Of a DNA stretch of 48,118 nt, positions 15,879 through 25,540 are shown in pieces (the first letter of the stretch is position 1; each line of letters starts with the position of its first letter). This DNA is from an uncultured Verrucomicrobiota bacterium. GTDB taxonomy: Bacteria; Verrucomicrobiota; Verrucomicrobiia; Limisphaerales; CAIYYI01. Location: the NCBI GenBank assembly GCA_903930345.1, contig CAIYYI010000070.1:1-48118 (forward strand), read 5' to 3'. Under the pieces are notes generated by a model. That model saw only the letters and a list, made by a program, of their open reading frames with translations, did not search any database and had not been told where the DNA came from. Both the position numbers and the translations under genes were made by a program.

Positions 15879-18800
15879 ATGAGCATGAAAGCATACTGGG
15901 AGCCACCCACTCGTAAAGGACGAGCGCCCGCTTTCGGCGCAATCTGCCTCGGAGGGAGCACCGCTTTTATTATTCTGGTCGCGTATTTGATCGTGAGCGG
16001 CACAGGGATGGCCGCGACGGTTTCACTCGTGCCTGTTGGCAGCACCTGGAAGTATCTCGACACCGGCGCGAACCTTGGCACGGCCTGGCGAACGAATTCT
16101 TTCAATGATGCCGCGTGGGCCGGCGGGCCGGCACCGTTGGGCTACGGGGAGATGAACGTGGGACAATGGCCGAGGACGACCAACAGTTTCGGGCCGGATG
16201 CGAACAACAGGTTCATCACCACCTACTATCGCCGCACCTTCAGCGTGACAAACGCAGCAGCGCTGGCGGGGCTGGGGTTGCGGCTGCTACGGGATGACGG
16301 AGCGGTGGTGTATCTCAACGGGATTGAACTGCATCGCGATAACATGCCAACAGGCGAGGTCAGCCACATGACGCTGGCCTCCGCCACGGTGAGCAACGCG
16401 GAGGAAACCAACTATTTTTCAGCGAATTTCAGCGGCTCACGGCTGCGTGAGGGGCTGAATCAACTGGCAGTAGAGCTGCATCAGGTGGTGACAAACAGCT
16501 CGGACATAGCCTTTGACCTCGAGCTAACGGGCCTGCCGCCGGGTGCGAGCATGGCCTGGGACAACGGGGCCGGAACCCGGCTTTGGAACACGAGCGATCT
16601 GAACTGGTCAGGCGCAGCCTGGAACAGCGTGATGACCAATCACGCGATCTTCGGTGCTGCCGGAGCCGGGCCAGTCACACTCAGCACAGGGATCATCGCC
16701 GGTTCGCTCACGTTCAACAATCCGGGCTACACCCTGTCCGGGGGCACGCTGGGATTGGTGGGATCCCAGGCCATCACGAACAACGCAAGCGCGTCCATCG
16801 CCAGCACAATCAATTCCGGAGCGCTCAACAAATGGGGCGCCGGGGCGCTGACACTTTCCGGGATCAACACCTTCACGGGCGGCACCGTGGTCAATGGTGG
16901 TACGCTGTCCCTCGCGGCCAACGCGGGCAACGGATGCATCGTCGGCACGCTCACGGTGAACCCCGGCGGGATGGTGGTGTCAACGGGCGATGGCACCGGC
17001 CTGGGTTTCAACGGAGGGCAAAAGCTGACCACGTTGAACATCAACGGCGGCACCGTCACGGCGCCGGGAACGATGCACATCTGGGGTCTCACCGGCGGAG
17101 TGAACATGACCGGCGGCACCCTGCAGAGCAACGGCGGCACGAACGGCACCAGCGGATCGCAACTGGAATGGAACAGCACCACGGTGAACACGCTGGCCAG
17201 CACCAATACCGCGATCATCGCTGGCCGTATCCGCATTCGGCCCGAAAACTCGGCCTCGCTCTTGACCTTCAACGTGGCGAACGGCCCGGCTGCGACGGAC
17301 TTGCTGGTCAGCGCCGCGCTCACCGAAGCCAGCGGAAATTGCGGATTTGTAAAAACCGGCGCGGGCACGATGAAAGTCAGCGGCGCGATTCAGCTCAGCG
17401 GCTTCATCACGGTGTATGACGGCACGCTGGATTTGTCGTCCGCCACTCCGGCGGCAGGAACGCGCATCAACCTCGTCGGCTCGATCGCCACCCTGATTCC
17501 GCCAGCGTCGGGCGCGACAAACATTATGCTCCACGTCAACAACCAGAAGCTGGCGGCGGGGACGTGGGGCGCGCCGGGCAGCGGTGCGCAGAACCTATCG
17601 GCGCAACTCGGTGGCACGGGCATCCTCACGCAGGATAGCACCCCAGCGCGCCGCGACATTTGGAAATCGCTCAAGTATGGCGTCTTCAGCCATTATGTCT
17701 GGTGGGGCTACGACGGGACTCCTGATACCAACGGTGTGCGTCCAACCTCGGCCGATCAGGTGGCGAACAACTTCAACGCTTCGGCCTACGCCAATGACGT
17801 GGCGGCGGCGGGCGCGCAATACGTTGTCTTCACTGCCTGGCACGGCAACTTGTGTCCGCTGTGGCCGAGTCCGGTCATGGCGAAGTATGGGGCGGGCGGC
17901 CGGTGTCCAACCCAGCGGGATGTGATCAGCGACATGATTGACGCGGTGAAGGCGAAGGGTCTGCGCGTTTATCTCTACACCCATCCGTATCAGCCGCTGA
18001 CCGGCGATCTTGCCCTGCACAACAATTGGATGAACGACCTGTATGCCGAGACGATTGACCGCTACGGCTCGCGCATTGACGGCTTCTGGGTGGATGAGAA
18101 CCAAATCCAAGCCAACCAGGACAGCTTGGTGGATTACAAGCGGCTGCTCCAAACGATTCACCAGCGCAACCCCGACCTCGTCACGATGCAGAACGGCGGC
18201 CAGATGTACACCGCGGACATGGGCGGACCGGAGGTCGTGGGAAGTTGGAACTTTGGTTGGTCGGAGTGCATGTATAACCTGGTTACGGGGCAAGGCAGCC
18301 TGACCGCGGAGGACATGTTTCGCACGGTGGTGCTGGAAGCGGCGGCGAATTTCGAGGGCGGGGGTGTGCATTGGAGCATCGACGGTGTGGGGTTGGGCGG
18401 ATTGTCGGAAACGACGCGTGTCTTTGCCCTGGGCCGCTATCTCTCACCGATCATGCGGGCGGTCACAAACACGCATCCCAGCACCAGTTTCCCGCCGCCG
18501 TACAAGGACGGGCGAACCATCAGTCACAGCCAGGTGGGCTGGGTGGCCACGACTGGAATGGACGACACGCGGGAATTCATTCACGTGCTCAAATCCCCGG
18601 GAAGCAACACCCTGACGCTGCCCGCGCCCGTGGATGGCAAGGTTTTCACCAATGCCACGCTGCTGGCCTCGCTGCAATCGGGCGCCGCCACACAGCAGGT
18701 GTTGAACGCGGTGGTGACGCTGCTCCAGACGCCGCGTGGCATCCAACTCACGCTGACCGGCACCAACACCTGGAGCGCGCTCGACACGGTGATTCAACTG

Positions 18801-21524
18801 GATGTCGTCAGCAAAGGCGGCGCGGGCTTGGTCAACGACGCCAGCCCGAGCATTGCTTACACGGGGAACTCGTGGACCTACCAGAGCCATCGCGGCTTGG
18901 GCGAATTCGCCGACGACGCCCACACGGCCACGGCCAATGGCGATTCGTTCACCTTCGCGTTCGCCGGCACGGAAGTGAGTCTGATCACCAGCCGCGGCGC
19001 GAACCGCAGCGGCGTTGATCTTTACGTTGATGATCTCCTGCAAACAAACGTGAACCTCAGCGCCGACACGACGAACCGCGACGTGGTCTTTGCCAAGTCC
19101 GGCCTGCCACGCGGCCGGCATACGCTCAAGGGAGTAAAGACGAGCGGCGCGGTGCTCGTCGTCGATGCTTTCAAGGTGATGGAGCTCGTCAATGACAGCG
19201 AACCGGACCTGAGCGCAAGTTTTCCGAACACGTACAGTCTGGGCTCCGGTTCCGCTGGCTACAGCGGGTCGTGGCAACAAGGCTACAACGGCGCGGCTTG
19301 GATTACGCCCGGGGTCGGCTATTACACCACGACACCGACTGCCGGAAATCCTCCGTCGAGCGACTACTTCGAGTTTGCCTTCTACGGCACGGCGGCACAG
19401 TGTTTCCTCACCAGCGCCTATGGCTGCGGGAATTACTACCTGATGCTGGACGGGGTTTTTCAGCAGAACCTCGGCGTCTGCCAGGGCAGCGTGCAGACGT
19501 TCACCGTGACCAACCTACCCTTCGCTTGGCACACGATCAAAGGCATCACTTGGAAAGGCACGCCAGATCCGATCCAGCCGGGAGTGAATGGTTTCACGGT
19601 CACGCGCCCGGACCTGTGGCACTACCAGACGAACCGAAACCGTGGCGAGGTGGGCAACGACGTCCACTACACGGAAGTTAATCCAGCTTCGTTCACCTAC
19701 ACCTTTGACGGCTCCGGCGCGGACGTGATATGCACGCGGGATGAGGATTCTCGCATGGCATGGTACAGCGTAAGCGGCATGGGCCTATCCACGGGGGCGC
19801 GGCGGCAAAACTACCTGGAGACCACGCAGGCCGGCACCAGCGTATTCAGCCTGCCGAACCTGACACCGGGAACCCACATCGTCTCGGCCCAGAATGGTGC
19901 AAACACCTCGGGGCTAAACTTCTCCTTTGTGCGGCTGAACATTGATGCGCTGCGGATTTACAAGGGCGAATCCCTCTCCAGCGCGCCGCTGATCTGGGGC
20001 CCGGCGGGCGCGGGGGGGGCGGGCACCTGGGACGTGGCCGCCACCGCCAACTGGCATGACGGGGGGGCAGCGTCCAAGTGGCATGACTTCGGCGGCAGCG
20101 ATTACGCAGCACTCTTCCAGGGCATGGGCGGCGCGGTAAGTCTTTCCGCCGGCATCAAAGCCAATCGCCTCACCTTCACCACCTCCGGCTACACGCTGCA
20201 AAACAGCACGCTCACAATGAACGGCAGTTCGCCAACCATCACCACCGCGAGCAACGTCACGGCCACCATTGCCACCGTCGTCGCCGGATCGGCGGGACTG
20301 CAGAAGGCCGGACCGGGCACACTCCGACTGTCCGGCGCGAACACCTACACGGGCACCACGACTGTCAGCGAAGGCACGTTGTCCGGCAATGGCATCATCA
20401 ATGGCCCGGTGGTCGTTGCCAACAGCGGCACACTGGAGCCGGGAAGCACGACCAGCCTGAACGAAACCCTCACGCTCAACGGCAGCCTCGCCCTTGCCGG
20501 CACCGCCCGCTTTAAGGTTGGCCGATTCGGCGCAACACCCGTCAGCGACCTCATCCTCTGCGCTGGGCATGTCTCTTACGGCGGCACGCTGATCGTCACA
20601 AACGTGACCGGGGCAGCGTGGGCCGGCGGCGAGAGCTTTGTGCTGTTCGGCAGTTCCGGGACGAAGACCGGCAATTTCACCAACATTGTCGTACAACCTC
20701 CTCTGGACGGTCTGAACGCCGTGTTCAATCCTGCAAACGGCACGTTGGTCTTCACGATTTCATCCGGTTTCGCGCCCATGCCTGTGACGCTCCTGGCGAC
20801 CGGTGCAGTCTGGAAGTACTTTGCCCAGGCCAAGGACCTCGGCACGGCCTGGCGCAGCAACAACTTCAACGACGTCTCGTGGTCAAGTGGCACAGCCATG
20901 CTCGGCTTTGGTGACGCCAACGGTTTGCTCCCGGCCACCGTTATCGCCAGCAATCGGCAATGGACAACCTACTTCCGTCGTGCTTTCTTTGTGCCGCAAG
21001 CCGCACTGTTGCAATCCATTGATGGACGCATCCTCCGCGACGACGGCGCGGTCGTCTATCTGAATGGCACCGAAATCTGGCGCGACACCAATATGCCTTC
21101 CGGCGTGATCACCAACAGCACTCCCGCCTCCACCGCCCTCGGCGGCGCTAGTGAAAGCACCTGGCTCCCGCCTAACCTCCCTGCCTCAACCCTCAACCTC
21201 GTGGTCACTGGCACAAACCTGCTCGCCATCGAAGTCCACCAAAACGCGCTGACCAGCACCGACCTGGCGATGGACTTCGGGTTGACCGGCAGCACCCTTG
21301 TGAGCACCAACGCCCCCCTGGCCATAGCGCGTGGAACCAGTTCACTCGCCCTTTCCTGGGCGGCTGACGCCGGAACGTACGAACTGCACGCGGCAACCAA
21401 CCTCCACCTGCCCATCACCTGGACACGCACGACCAACATGGCCGTGCTGACCAGCGGACGATGGAGCGTCGGGCTGCCTCTCGAAACCAACGACCAACGC
21501 ATTTTTCGTCTGCAAACACCCTGA
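15879..21524 (+). CDS. Giant exported GH29-like alpha-L-fucosidase with mirrored accessory domains, 1,881 aa
   Basis: It starts at the ATG at 15879 (or 15885, MKAYWEPP). The open frame upstream is a shadow of the previous gene. A hydrophobic export segment lies at about 22-45. In order: a jelly-roll module (about 50-225: GSTWKYLDTGANLGTAWRTN, LLRDDGAVVYLNG); autotransporter-associated beta-strand repeats (about 230-560: GAGALTLSGINTFTGGTVV); a GH29-like barrel (about 589-860: KYGVFSHYVWWGY, VVFTAWHGNLCPL, IDGFWVDENQ with candidate nucleophile D739); three beta-sandwich modules (about 980-1365); a second beta-strand repeat region (about 1365-1635: GPGTLRLSGANTYTGTTTV); and a second copy of the first jelly-roll (about 1640-1800). 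No C-terminal autotransporter barrel or PEP-CTERM is visible, so its anchoring is unclear. The expected role is removal of alpha-L-fucose or a related L-sugar outside the cell. The GH29 call has moderate certainty. Confidence 0.78.
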   Translation: MSMKAYWEPPTRKGRAPAFGAICLGGSTAFIILVAYLIVSGTGMAATVSLVPVGSTWKYLDTGANLGTAWRTNSFNDAAWAGGPAPLGYGEMNVGQWPRTTNSFGPDANNRFITTYYRRTFSVTNAAALAGLGLRLLRDDGAVVYLNGIELHRDNMPTGEVSHMTLASATVSNAEETNYFSANFSGSRLREGLNQLAVELHQVVTNSSDIAFDLELTGLPPGASMAWDNGAGTRLWNTSDLNWSGAAWNSVMTNHAIFGAAGAGPVTLSTGIIAGSLTFNNPGYTLSGGTLGLVGSQAITNNASASIASTINSGALNKWGAGALTLSGINTFTGGTVVNGGTLSLAANAGNGCIVGTLTVNPGGMVVSTGDGTGLGFNGGQKLTTLNINGGTVTAPGTMHIWGLTGGVNMTGGTLQSNGGTNGTSGSQLEWNSTTVNTLASTNTAIIAGRIRIRPENSASLLTFNVANGPAATDLLVSAALTEASGNCGFVKTGAGTMKVSGAIQLSGFITVYDGTLDLSSATPAAGTRINLVGSIATLIPPASGATNIMLHVNNQKLAAGTWGAPGSGAQNLSAQLGGTGILTQDSTPARRDIWKSLKYGVFSHYVWWGYDGTPDTNGVRPTSADQVANNFNASAYANDVAAAGAQYVVFTAWHGNLCPLWPSPVMAKYGAGGRCPTQRDVISDMIDAVKAKGLRVYLYTHPYQPLTGDLALHNNWMNDLYAETIDRYGSRIDGFWVDENQIQANQDSLVDYKRLLQTIHQRNPDLVTMQNGGQMYTADMGGPEVVGSWNFGWSECMYNLVTGQGSLTAEDMFRTVVLEAAANFEGGGVHWSIDGVGLGGLSETTRVFALGRYLSPIMRAVTNTHPSTSFPPPYKDGRTISHSQVGWVATTGMDDTREFIHVLKSPGSNTLTLPAPVDGKVFTNATLLASLQSGAATQQVLNAVVTLLQTPRGIQLTLTGTNTWSALDTVIQLDVVSKGGAGLVNDASPSIAYTGNSWTYQSHRGLGEFADDAHTATANGDSFTFAFAGTEVSLITSRGANRSGVDLYVDDLLQTNVNLSADTTNRDVVFAKSGLPRGRHTLKGVKTSGAVLVVDAFKVMELVNDSEPDLSASFPNTYSLGSGSAGYSGSWQQGYNGAAWITPGVGYYTTTPTAGNPPSSDYFEFAFYGTAAQCFLTSAYGCGNYYLMLDGVFQQNLGVCQGSVQTFTVTNLPFAWHTIKGITWKGTPDPIQPGVNGFTVTRPDLWHYQTNRNRGEVGNDVHYTEVNPASFTYTFDGSGADVICTRDEDSRMAWYSVSGMGLSTGARRQNYLETTQAGTSVFSLPNLTPGTHIVSAQNGANTSGLNFSFVRLNIDALRIYKGESLSSAPLIWGPAGAGGAGTWDVAATANWHDGGAASKWHDFGGSDYAALFQGMGGAVSLSAGIKANRLTFTTSGYTLQNSTLTMNGSSPTITTASNVTATIATVVAGSAGLQKAGPGTLRLSGANTYTGTTTVSEGTLSGNGIINGPVVVANSGTLEPGSTTSLNETLTLNGSLALAGTARFKVGRFGATPVSDLILCAGHVSYGGTLIVTNVTGAAWAGGESFVLFGSSGTKTGNFTNIVVQPPLDGLNAVFNPANGTLVFTISSGFAPMPVTLLATGAVWKYFAQAKDLGTAWRSNNFNDVSWSSGTAMLGFGDANGLLPATVIASNRQWTTYFRRAFFVPQAALLQSIDGRILRDDGAVVYLNGTEIWRDTNMPSGVITNSTPASTALGGASESTWLPPNLPASTLNLVVTGTNLLAIEVHQNALTSTDLAMDFGLTGSTLVSTNAPLAIARGTSSLALSWAADAGTYELHAATNLHLPITWTRTTNMAVLTSGRWSVGLPLETNDQRIFRLQTP

Positions 21525-21607
21525 GCACTCCCATGCAATCACCACTGACCTACCTCAAGACCATCCGCCGGTTGACGTCATTCAACAGCCGCACTGCGCC
21601 TGCCCGG

Positions 21608-24535
21608 ATGAAAACTCAACTAACATTGGCAGGGACACTGGCATTCCTGTTGCTGCTTCCCCTGGGCGCCCGTTCCCAGCACCTCCTGCTGGAAGCTGAG
21701 CAGTTCGCGGATCCCGGAGGGTGGGACCTGGATCAGCAATCCATGCAGTCCATCGGTTCGCCCTATTTGCTGGCGCATGGTTTGGGGGTACCGGTCAAGG
21801 ATGCCTTGACCACGGCAAAGTTTCCCTCGCCAGGAGCGTACCGCGTGTGGGTGCGAACGCGTGATTGGGTGGCTCCGTGGAAGGCACCAGGCGCGCCGGG
21901 CAAGTTTCAGGTGGTCGTGAATGGAAAACCGCTGAATACGATCTTTGGCACAAAGGGTGCCGAATGGCATTGGCAGGATGGTGGCACCGTGCAAGTTGGC
22001 CCGGAAGCGAAAGTTGCGTTGCACGACCTCACCGGCTTCGAGGGTCGATGCGACGCGGTGCTGTTCAGCAGGGATGCAGACTTCATTCCGCCGAACGAAG
22101 CCGCAGCACTGGCAGCTTTCCGCCAGGCAGCGCTGGGCCTGCCCGCGGAACCGGAAGACGGGGGAGAGTTCGACCTAGTCGTTGTAGGCGGAGGAATAGC
22201 CGGCACCAGCGCGGCGATCTCCGCAGCCCGCAATGGGCTCCGCGTTGCACTGGTGCAAGATCGGCCAGTGCTGGGCGGCAACGGCAGCTCCGAAGTTCGC
22301 GTCTGGCCGGAAGGACACACGCGTCAGAAACCGTACCCGCACATCGGCGAGATCGTGGAAGAACTCGTGCCCGCAAAACAACCCGGCACCGGCAACGCCA
22401 AACACGGCGGCATCTATGGCGACCAGGGCAAGCTTGACCTCGTGCGGGCAGAACCACGCGTCACGCTGCTGCTCGAACAGCAGGTCTACGCCGTAAGGGC
22501 GAACGGCGGACGCATTGAGTCCGTGGACGCCCAGCATATCCGCACCGCACGCCGCATACGGCTGCGGGCCAAGTTGTTTGCAGATTGCACCGGCGACGCG
22601 ACGGTCGGGTATCTCGCGGGTGCCGACCACGAAACTTCGAAGGAAGGCCAGATGGGAGCGAGCAACCTGTGGAACCTGATGGATAATGCCGACCCTGCCC
22701 AGGTGCTCAAGTGCGAGTGCAAGGACAAGGACGCGCTGACCATTGCTGTGAAAGAAGGTGGCGTGGCCGCGCCGTTTCCACGCTGCCCGTGGGCGGTGGA
22801 TCTGACCGACAAGCCCTTTCCTGGCCGCAAGAATTTCAAGGGCCAGTGGGCCGACACGCCGCTGAGCAACCTTGGCGGCTGGTTCTGGGAGAGCGGCTTC
22901 CAGCTGGACATGGTGAACGACATCGAACGCATACGCGACATGAACTTCCGCGCCATGTATGGCGCGTGGGACACGCTCAAGAACGTGGACAAACTCTATC
23001 CCAACCATCGCCTGGGGTGGGCGGCGTTCATCGCCGGCAAGCGGGAGTCTCGGCGTCTGCTCGGCGACGTAGTGCTCACCGGCGATGATTTCCGCAAGGG
23101 CCGCGAATGGCCCGACGGAGCATTCCCGTGCTCGTGGCACATCGACATCCACACGCCGCATCCATCATTCGACAAGGGACACGCAGGAAACGAGTTTATT
23201 TCGCAGGCTACAACCGGCGACGGTTTCAAATACAAAAGCCCGTATTGGGCGCCGTATCGCGCGCTCTACAGCCGCAACGTCACGAACCTCTTCATGGCTG
23301 GGCGAAACATCAGCGTGGACCGCGAAGGTCTCGGCCCAGTGCGGGTCATGCGCACCTGCGGCATGATGGGGGAAATCATCGGCAAGGCCGCGTGGATTGC
23401 CGTGCGCCACGAAACCTCGCCCCGCGGCGTGTATGAAAGACATCTGCCGTTGCTCAAAGAACTCATGATCCAGCCAGGCAACCTGCGCCGAGACTCACTC
23501 AAAGGAACCCTTTCCAGGATGTCGTCGGGAACCCCGGACGAGTACGATTTCAACGCCATGATCCAACCAGTCCCGGCGACGGCCAGTTTCTCTGATTCCG
23601 ACTTTAACATCTGGTGCGGTTCTGCCACCAAGGGCGACGATGGGAAATACCACATGTTCTATTCCCGCTGGCCGCGCAAACTGGGACACCTCGCGTGGGT
23701 CACCCATTCCGAGGTGGCGCACGCGGTCAGCAGTTCGCCGTTCGGCCCGTGGAAGCACCACGATGTCGCGCTCCCGGCGCGCGGGACGAATTACTGGGAC
23801 GGCTCTTGCACCCACAACCCAACGGTCGTCCGCACGGGCGGCAAGTATTACCTCTACTACATGGGCAACTTCGGTGACGGCGTGGTCGGGAAATCCCTCA
23901 ACTGGACCCATCGCAATCACCAGCGCATCGGCGTGGCCGTGGCCGATTCACCGAACGGGCCATGGCAGCGCTTCGACAAGCCGCTGGTGGACACCACGTC
24001 CGGGTTTTACGACGCACTGTGCTGCAACAACCCCAGCGTGGCCATGCGACCCGACGGTGGCTGCCTCATGGTTTACAAGGCTGTTGGCGACAAGGGCAAG
24101 ATGCCCTTCGGCGGCCCCGTGTTCCACTGCGTGGCCACGAGCGACAGCCCGACCGGCCCGTTCAGGAAACACCCCAATCCAATCTTCGTGAAAGAGGGGG
24201 TGCAATTCGCGGCCGAAGACCCGTTCATCTGGCGCGGAGCGGACCGCTACTGGGCCGTGGTCAAGGACAATGCGGGCCACTTCACGCAGCGCGGCTATTC
24301 GCTGGCGCTTTGGGAATCAGCGAACGGAATTGACTGGAAGCTCGCCCGTCATCCGCTGGTCACAACGCCCGAAGTGACCTGGGCCGACGGGCGAAAACAG
24401 AAGCTCGATGCTCTGGAACGTCCCCAGGTGCTCCTCGACAACGGCGTGCCCATCGCCCTCCTTTGTGCCGCCGCAGACGCCAAAGGCCGCGATGGCAGCT
24501 TCAACATCCAAATTCCTCTAAAAGGGCTGAAATGA
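21608..24535 (+). CDS. Exported fusion: CBM-like module, FAD-dependent oxidoreductase, GH43-like beta-propeller, 975 aa
   Basis: The ATG at 21608 opens a signal peptide (MKTQLTLAGTLAFLLLLPLG). An ATG at 21533 would add 25 unlikely residues. Residues ~25-165 form a carbohydrate-binding-like sandwich (HLLLEAEQFADPGGW, YRVWVRTRDWVAPW). Residues ~187-625 are an FAD_oxidored-type (PF12831) enzyme with the dinucleotide motif DLVVVGGGIAGTSAA, VLGGNGSSEVRVW, LFADCTGDATVGYLAGA and a C-terminal FAD motif AGRNISVDREGLGPVRVMRT. Residues ~660-975 are a five-bladed-propeller glycosidase region like GH43/GH117 (NIWCGSATKGDDGKYHMFYS, HNPTVVRTGGKYYLYYMGN, AAEDPFIWRGADRYWAVVKD). No break or frameshift is seen. 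The signal is Sec-type with no twin arginine, which is odd for an FAD enzyme. It may oxidise and then cleave a sugar; the substrate is unknown. The next gene starts in its stop codon (ATGA). Confidence 0.82.
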   Translation: MKTQLTLAGTLAFLLLLPLGARSQHLLLEAEQFADPGGWDLDQQSMQSIGSPYLLAHGLGVPVKDALTTAKFPSPGAYRVWVRTRDWVAPWKAPGAPGKFQVVVNGKPLNTIFGTKGAEWHWQDGGTVQVGPEAKVALHDLTGFEGRCDAVLFSRDADFIPPNEAAALAAFRQAALGLPAEPEDGGEFDLVVVGGGIAGTSAAISAARNGLRVALVQDRPVLGGNGSSEVRVWPEGHTRQKPYPHIGEIVEELVPAKQPGTGNAKHGGIYGDQGKLDLVRAEPRVTLLLEQQVYAVRANGGRIESVDAQHIRTARRIRLRAKLFADCTGDATVGYLAGADHETSKEGQMGASNLWNLMDNADPAQVLKCECKDKDALTIAVKEGGVAAPFPRCPWAVDLTDKPFPGRKNFKGQWADTPLSNLGGWFWESGFQLDMVNDIERIRDMNFRAMYGAWDTLKNVDKLYPNHRLGWAAFIAGKRESRRLLGDVVLTGDDFRKGREWPDGAFPCSWHIDIHTPHPSFDKGHAGNEFISQATTGDGFKYKSPYWAPYRALYSRNVTNLFMAGRNISVDREGLGPVRVMRTCGMMGEIIGKAAWIAVRHETSPRGVYERHLPLLKELMIQPGNLRRDSLKGTLSRMSSGTPDEYDFNAMIQPVPATASFSDSDFNIWCGSATKGDDGKYHMFYSRWPRKLGHLAWVTHSEVAHAVSSSPFGPWKHHDVALPARGTNYWDGSCTHNPTVVRTGGKYYLYYMGNFGDGVVGKSLNWTHRNHQRIGVAVADSPNGPWQRFDKPLVDTTSGFYDALCCNNPSVAMRPDGGCLMVYKAVGDKGKMPFGGPVFHCVATSDSPTGPFRKHPNPIFVKEGVQFAAEDPFIWRGADRYWAVVKDNAGHFTQRGYSLALWESANGIDWKLARHPLVTTPEVTWADGRKQKLDALERPQVLLDNGVPIALLCAAADAKGRDGSFNIQIPLKGLK

Positions 24536-25530
24536 TCATTGGATCAAAAGGGACATTACCTGCGATTGCCCTCGCAGCCGGCATCGCCAGCGCGCTGGCA
24601 ACTCACGCGGAAACCCGTCTTGCGGATGGCCCACTGGATTTGAGGCAGTTGAGGAATCCGGTTTGGACCTCCGTTGACAATCTGCGTGATCCTTCCGTCC
24701 TGAAAGTGCCCGACGGCTATCGGGTGTATTACTCACGGCTGACGACCACCAACGGCACCTGGAGCGACCCGAGGAACTGGACGGTGGCGGATGTGTTCAC
24801 GCGCGACTTCGTCCGTTTCGAGAGCGACCGCAATGTTTCCCCGAAGGGCCACGCCTCGCCCGGCGATGTGGTGAAGTGGCACGGGCGATTTATTCTGCCG
24901 TATCAAACCTACCCGGCGCCACCGACGCAGCTTTGCTACAGCGAGTCGCCAGACTTGCTAACGTGGTCGGGGCCGAAGATCTTTCTCGCGGAGGCGCGGT
25001 TACTGCCCTGGAACACGCTCAAGCGCATCATTGATCCCACGCTGGTGCTCGATGGCGAGACGCTGCATTGCTATTTCGTCGGCAGCGCGAACGTCACGAA
25101 CGCCGCCGGAAAAGTATTGCGGGCCAACCTGCTCGGCCACGCCCTCACGCGCGATCCCAAGCTGGAACAGTGGGAAATCCTCTCGACAAAAGCCCCCTTG
25201 CTGGGTGTTTCAGAGCGGGCTCCGGACGGCGTTGAAAACGTGATGGTTTTCCGGACCGACGACCACTGGACAATGATTTACAGCGAAGGCCTGGCTGACC
25301 AGCACCTCGCGCTGGCGACATCGACAGACTTGCGCGACTGGAAGCTGGCGGGACCGATCCAGATTGCCCGTCAGAAATGGATGGCTCGGAAATATGGCGC
25401 GCCATTCGTTTGGCACGAGGCGGACCGGTGGCTGATGATCCTGATGGGTGAGAACGCCACCGGCAGGACGACTTTCGGTTTGCTCACCTCGACCGATGGT
25501 CAACGATGGACCCTGCTGCCGGAAAAATAA
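24532..25530 (+). CDS. Exported five-bladed beta-propeller glycosidase (GH43-like), 332 aa
   Basis: The ATG at 24532 overlaps the preceding TGA (ATGA), so translation is coupled. The frame is open from 24463, but that part is shadow sequence. A signal peptide covers about 1-28 (IIGSKGTLPAIALAAGIASA). The propeller has LRDPSVLKVPDGYRVYYSR (the Asp near residue 53 is the expected general base), RIIDPTLVLDGETLHCYFVG, NVMVFRTDDHWTMIYSEG and KYGAPFVWHEADRWLMILMG, each a typical blade strand. The length fits a single-domain GH43/GH117-type enzyme. It looks distantly related to the propeller half of the upstream fusion and may complement it. The substrate cannot be read from the sequence. Family membership within the propeller clan is uncertain. 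Confidence 0.75.
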   Translation: MIIGSKGTLPAIALAAGIASALATHAETRLADGPLDLRQLRNPVWTSVDNLRDPSVLKVPDGYRVYYSRLTTTNGTWSDPRNWTVADVFTRDFVRFESDRNVSPKGHASPGDVVKWHGRFILPYQTYPAPPTQLCYSESPDLLTWSGPKIFLAEARLLPWNTLKRIIDPTLVLDGETLHCYFVGSANVTNAAGKVLRANLLGHALTRDPKLEQWEILSTKAPLLGVSERAPDGVENVMVFRTDDHWTMIYSEGLADQHLALATSTDLRDWKLAGPIQIARQKWMARKYGAPFVWHEADRWLMILMGENATGRTTFGLLTSTDGQRWTLLPEK

Positions 25531-25540
25531 TAGTTGTGCC

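Noticed and set aside
17595..18371. 258-codon minus-strand ORF over the GH29 core
   Set aside because: Shadow of the catalytic barrel; composition dominated by Arg, His and Val.
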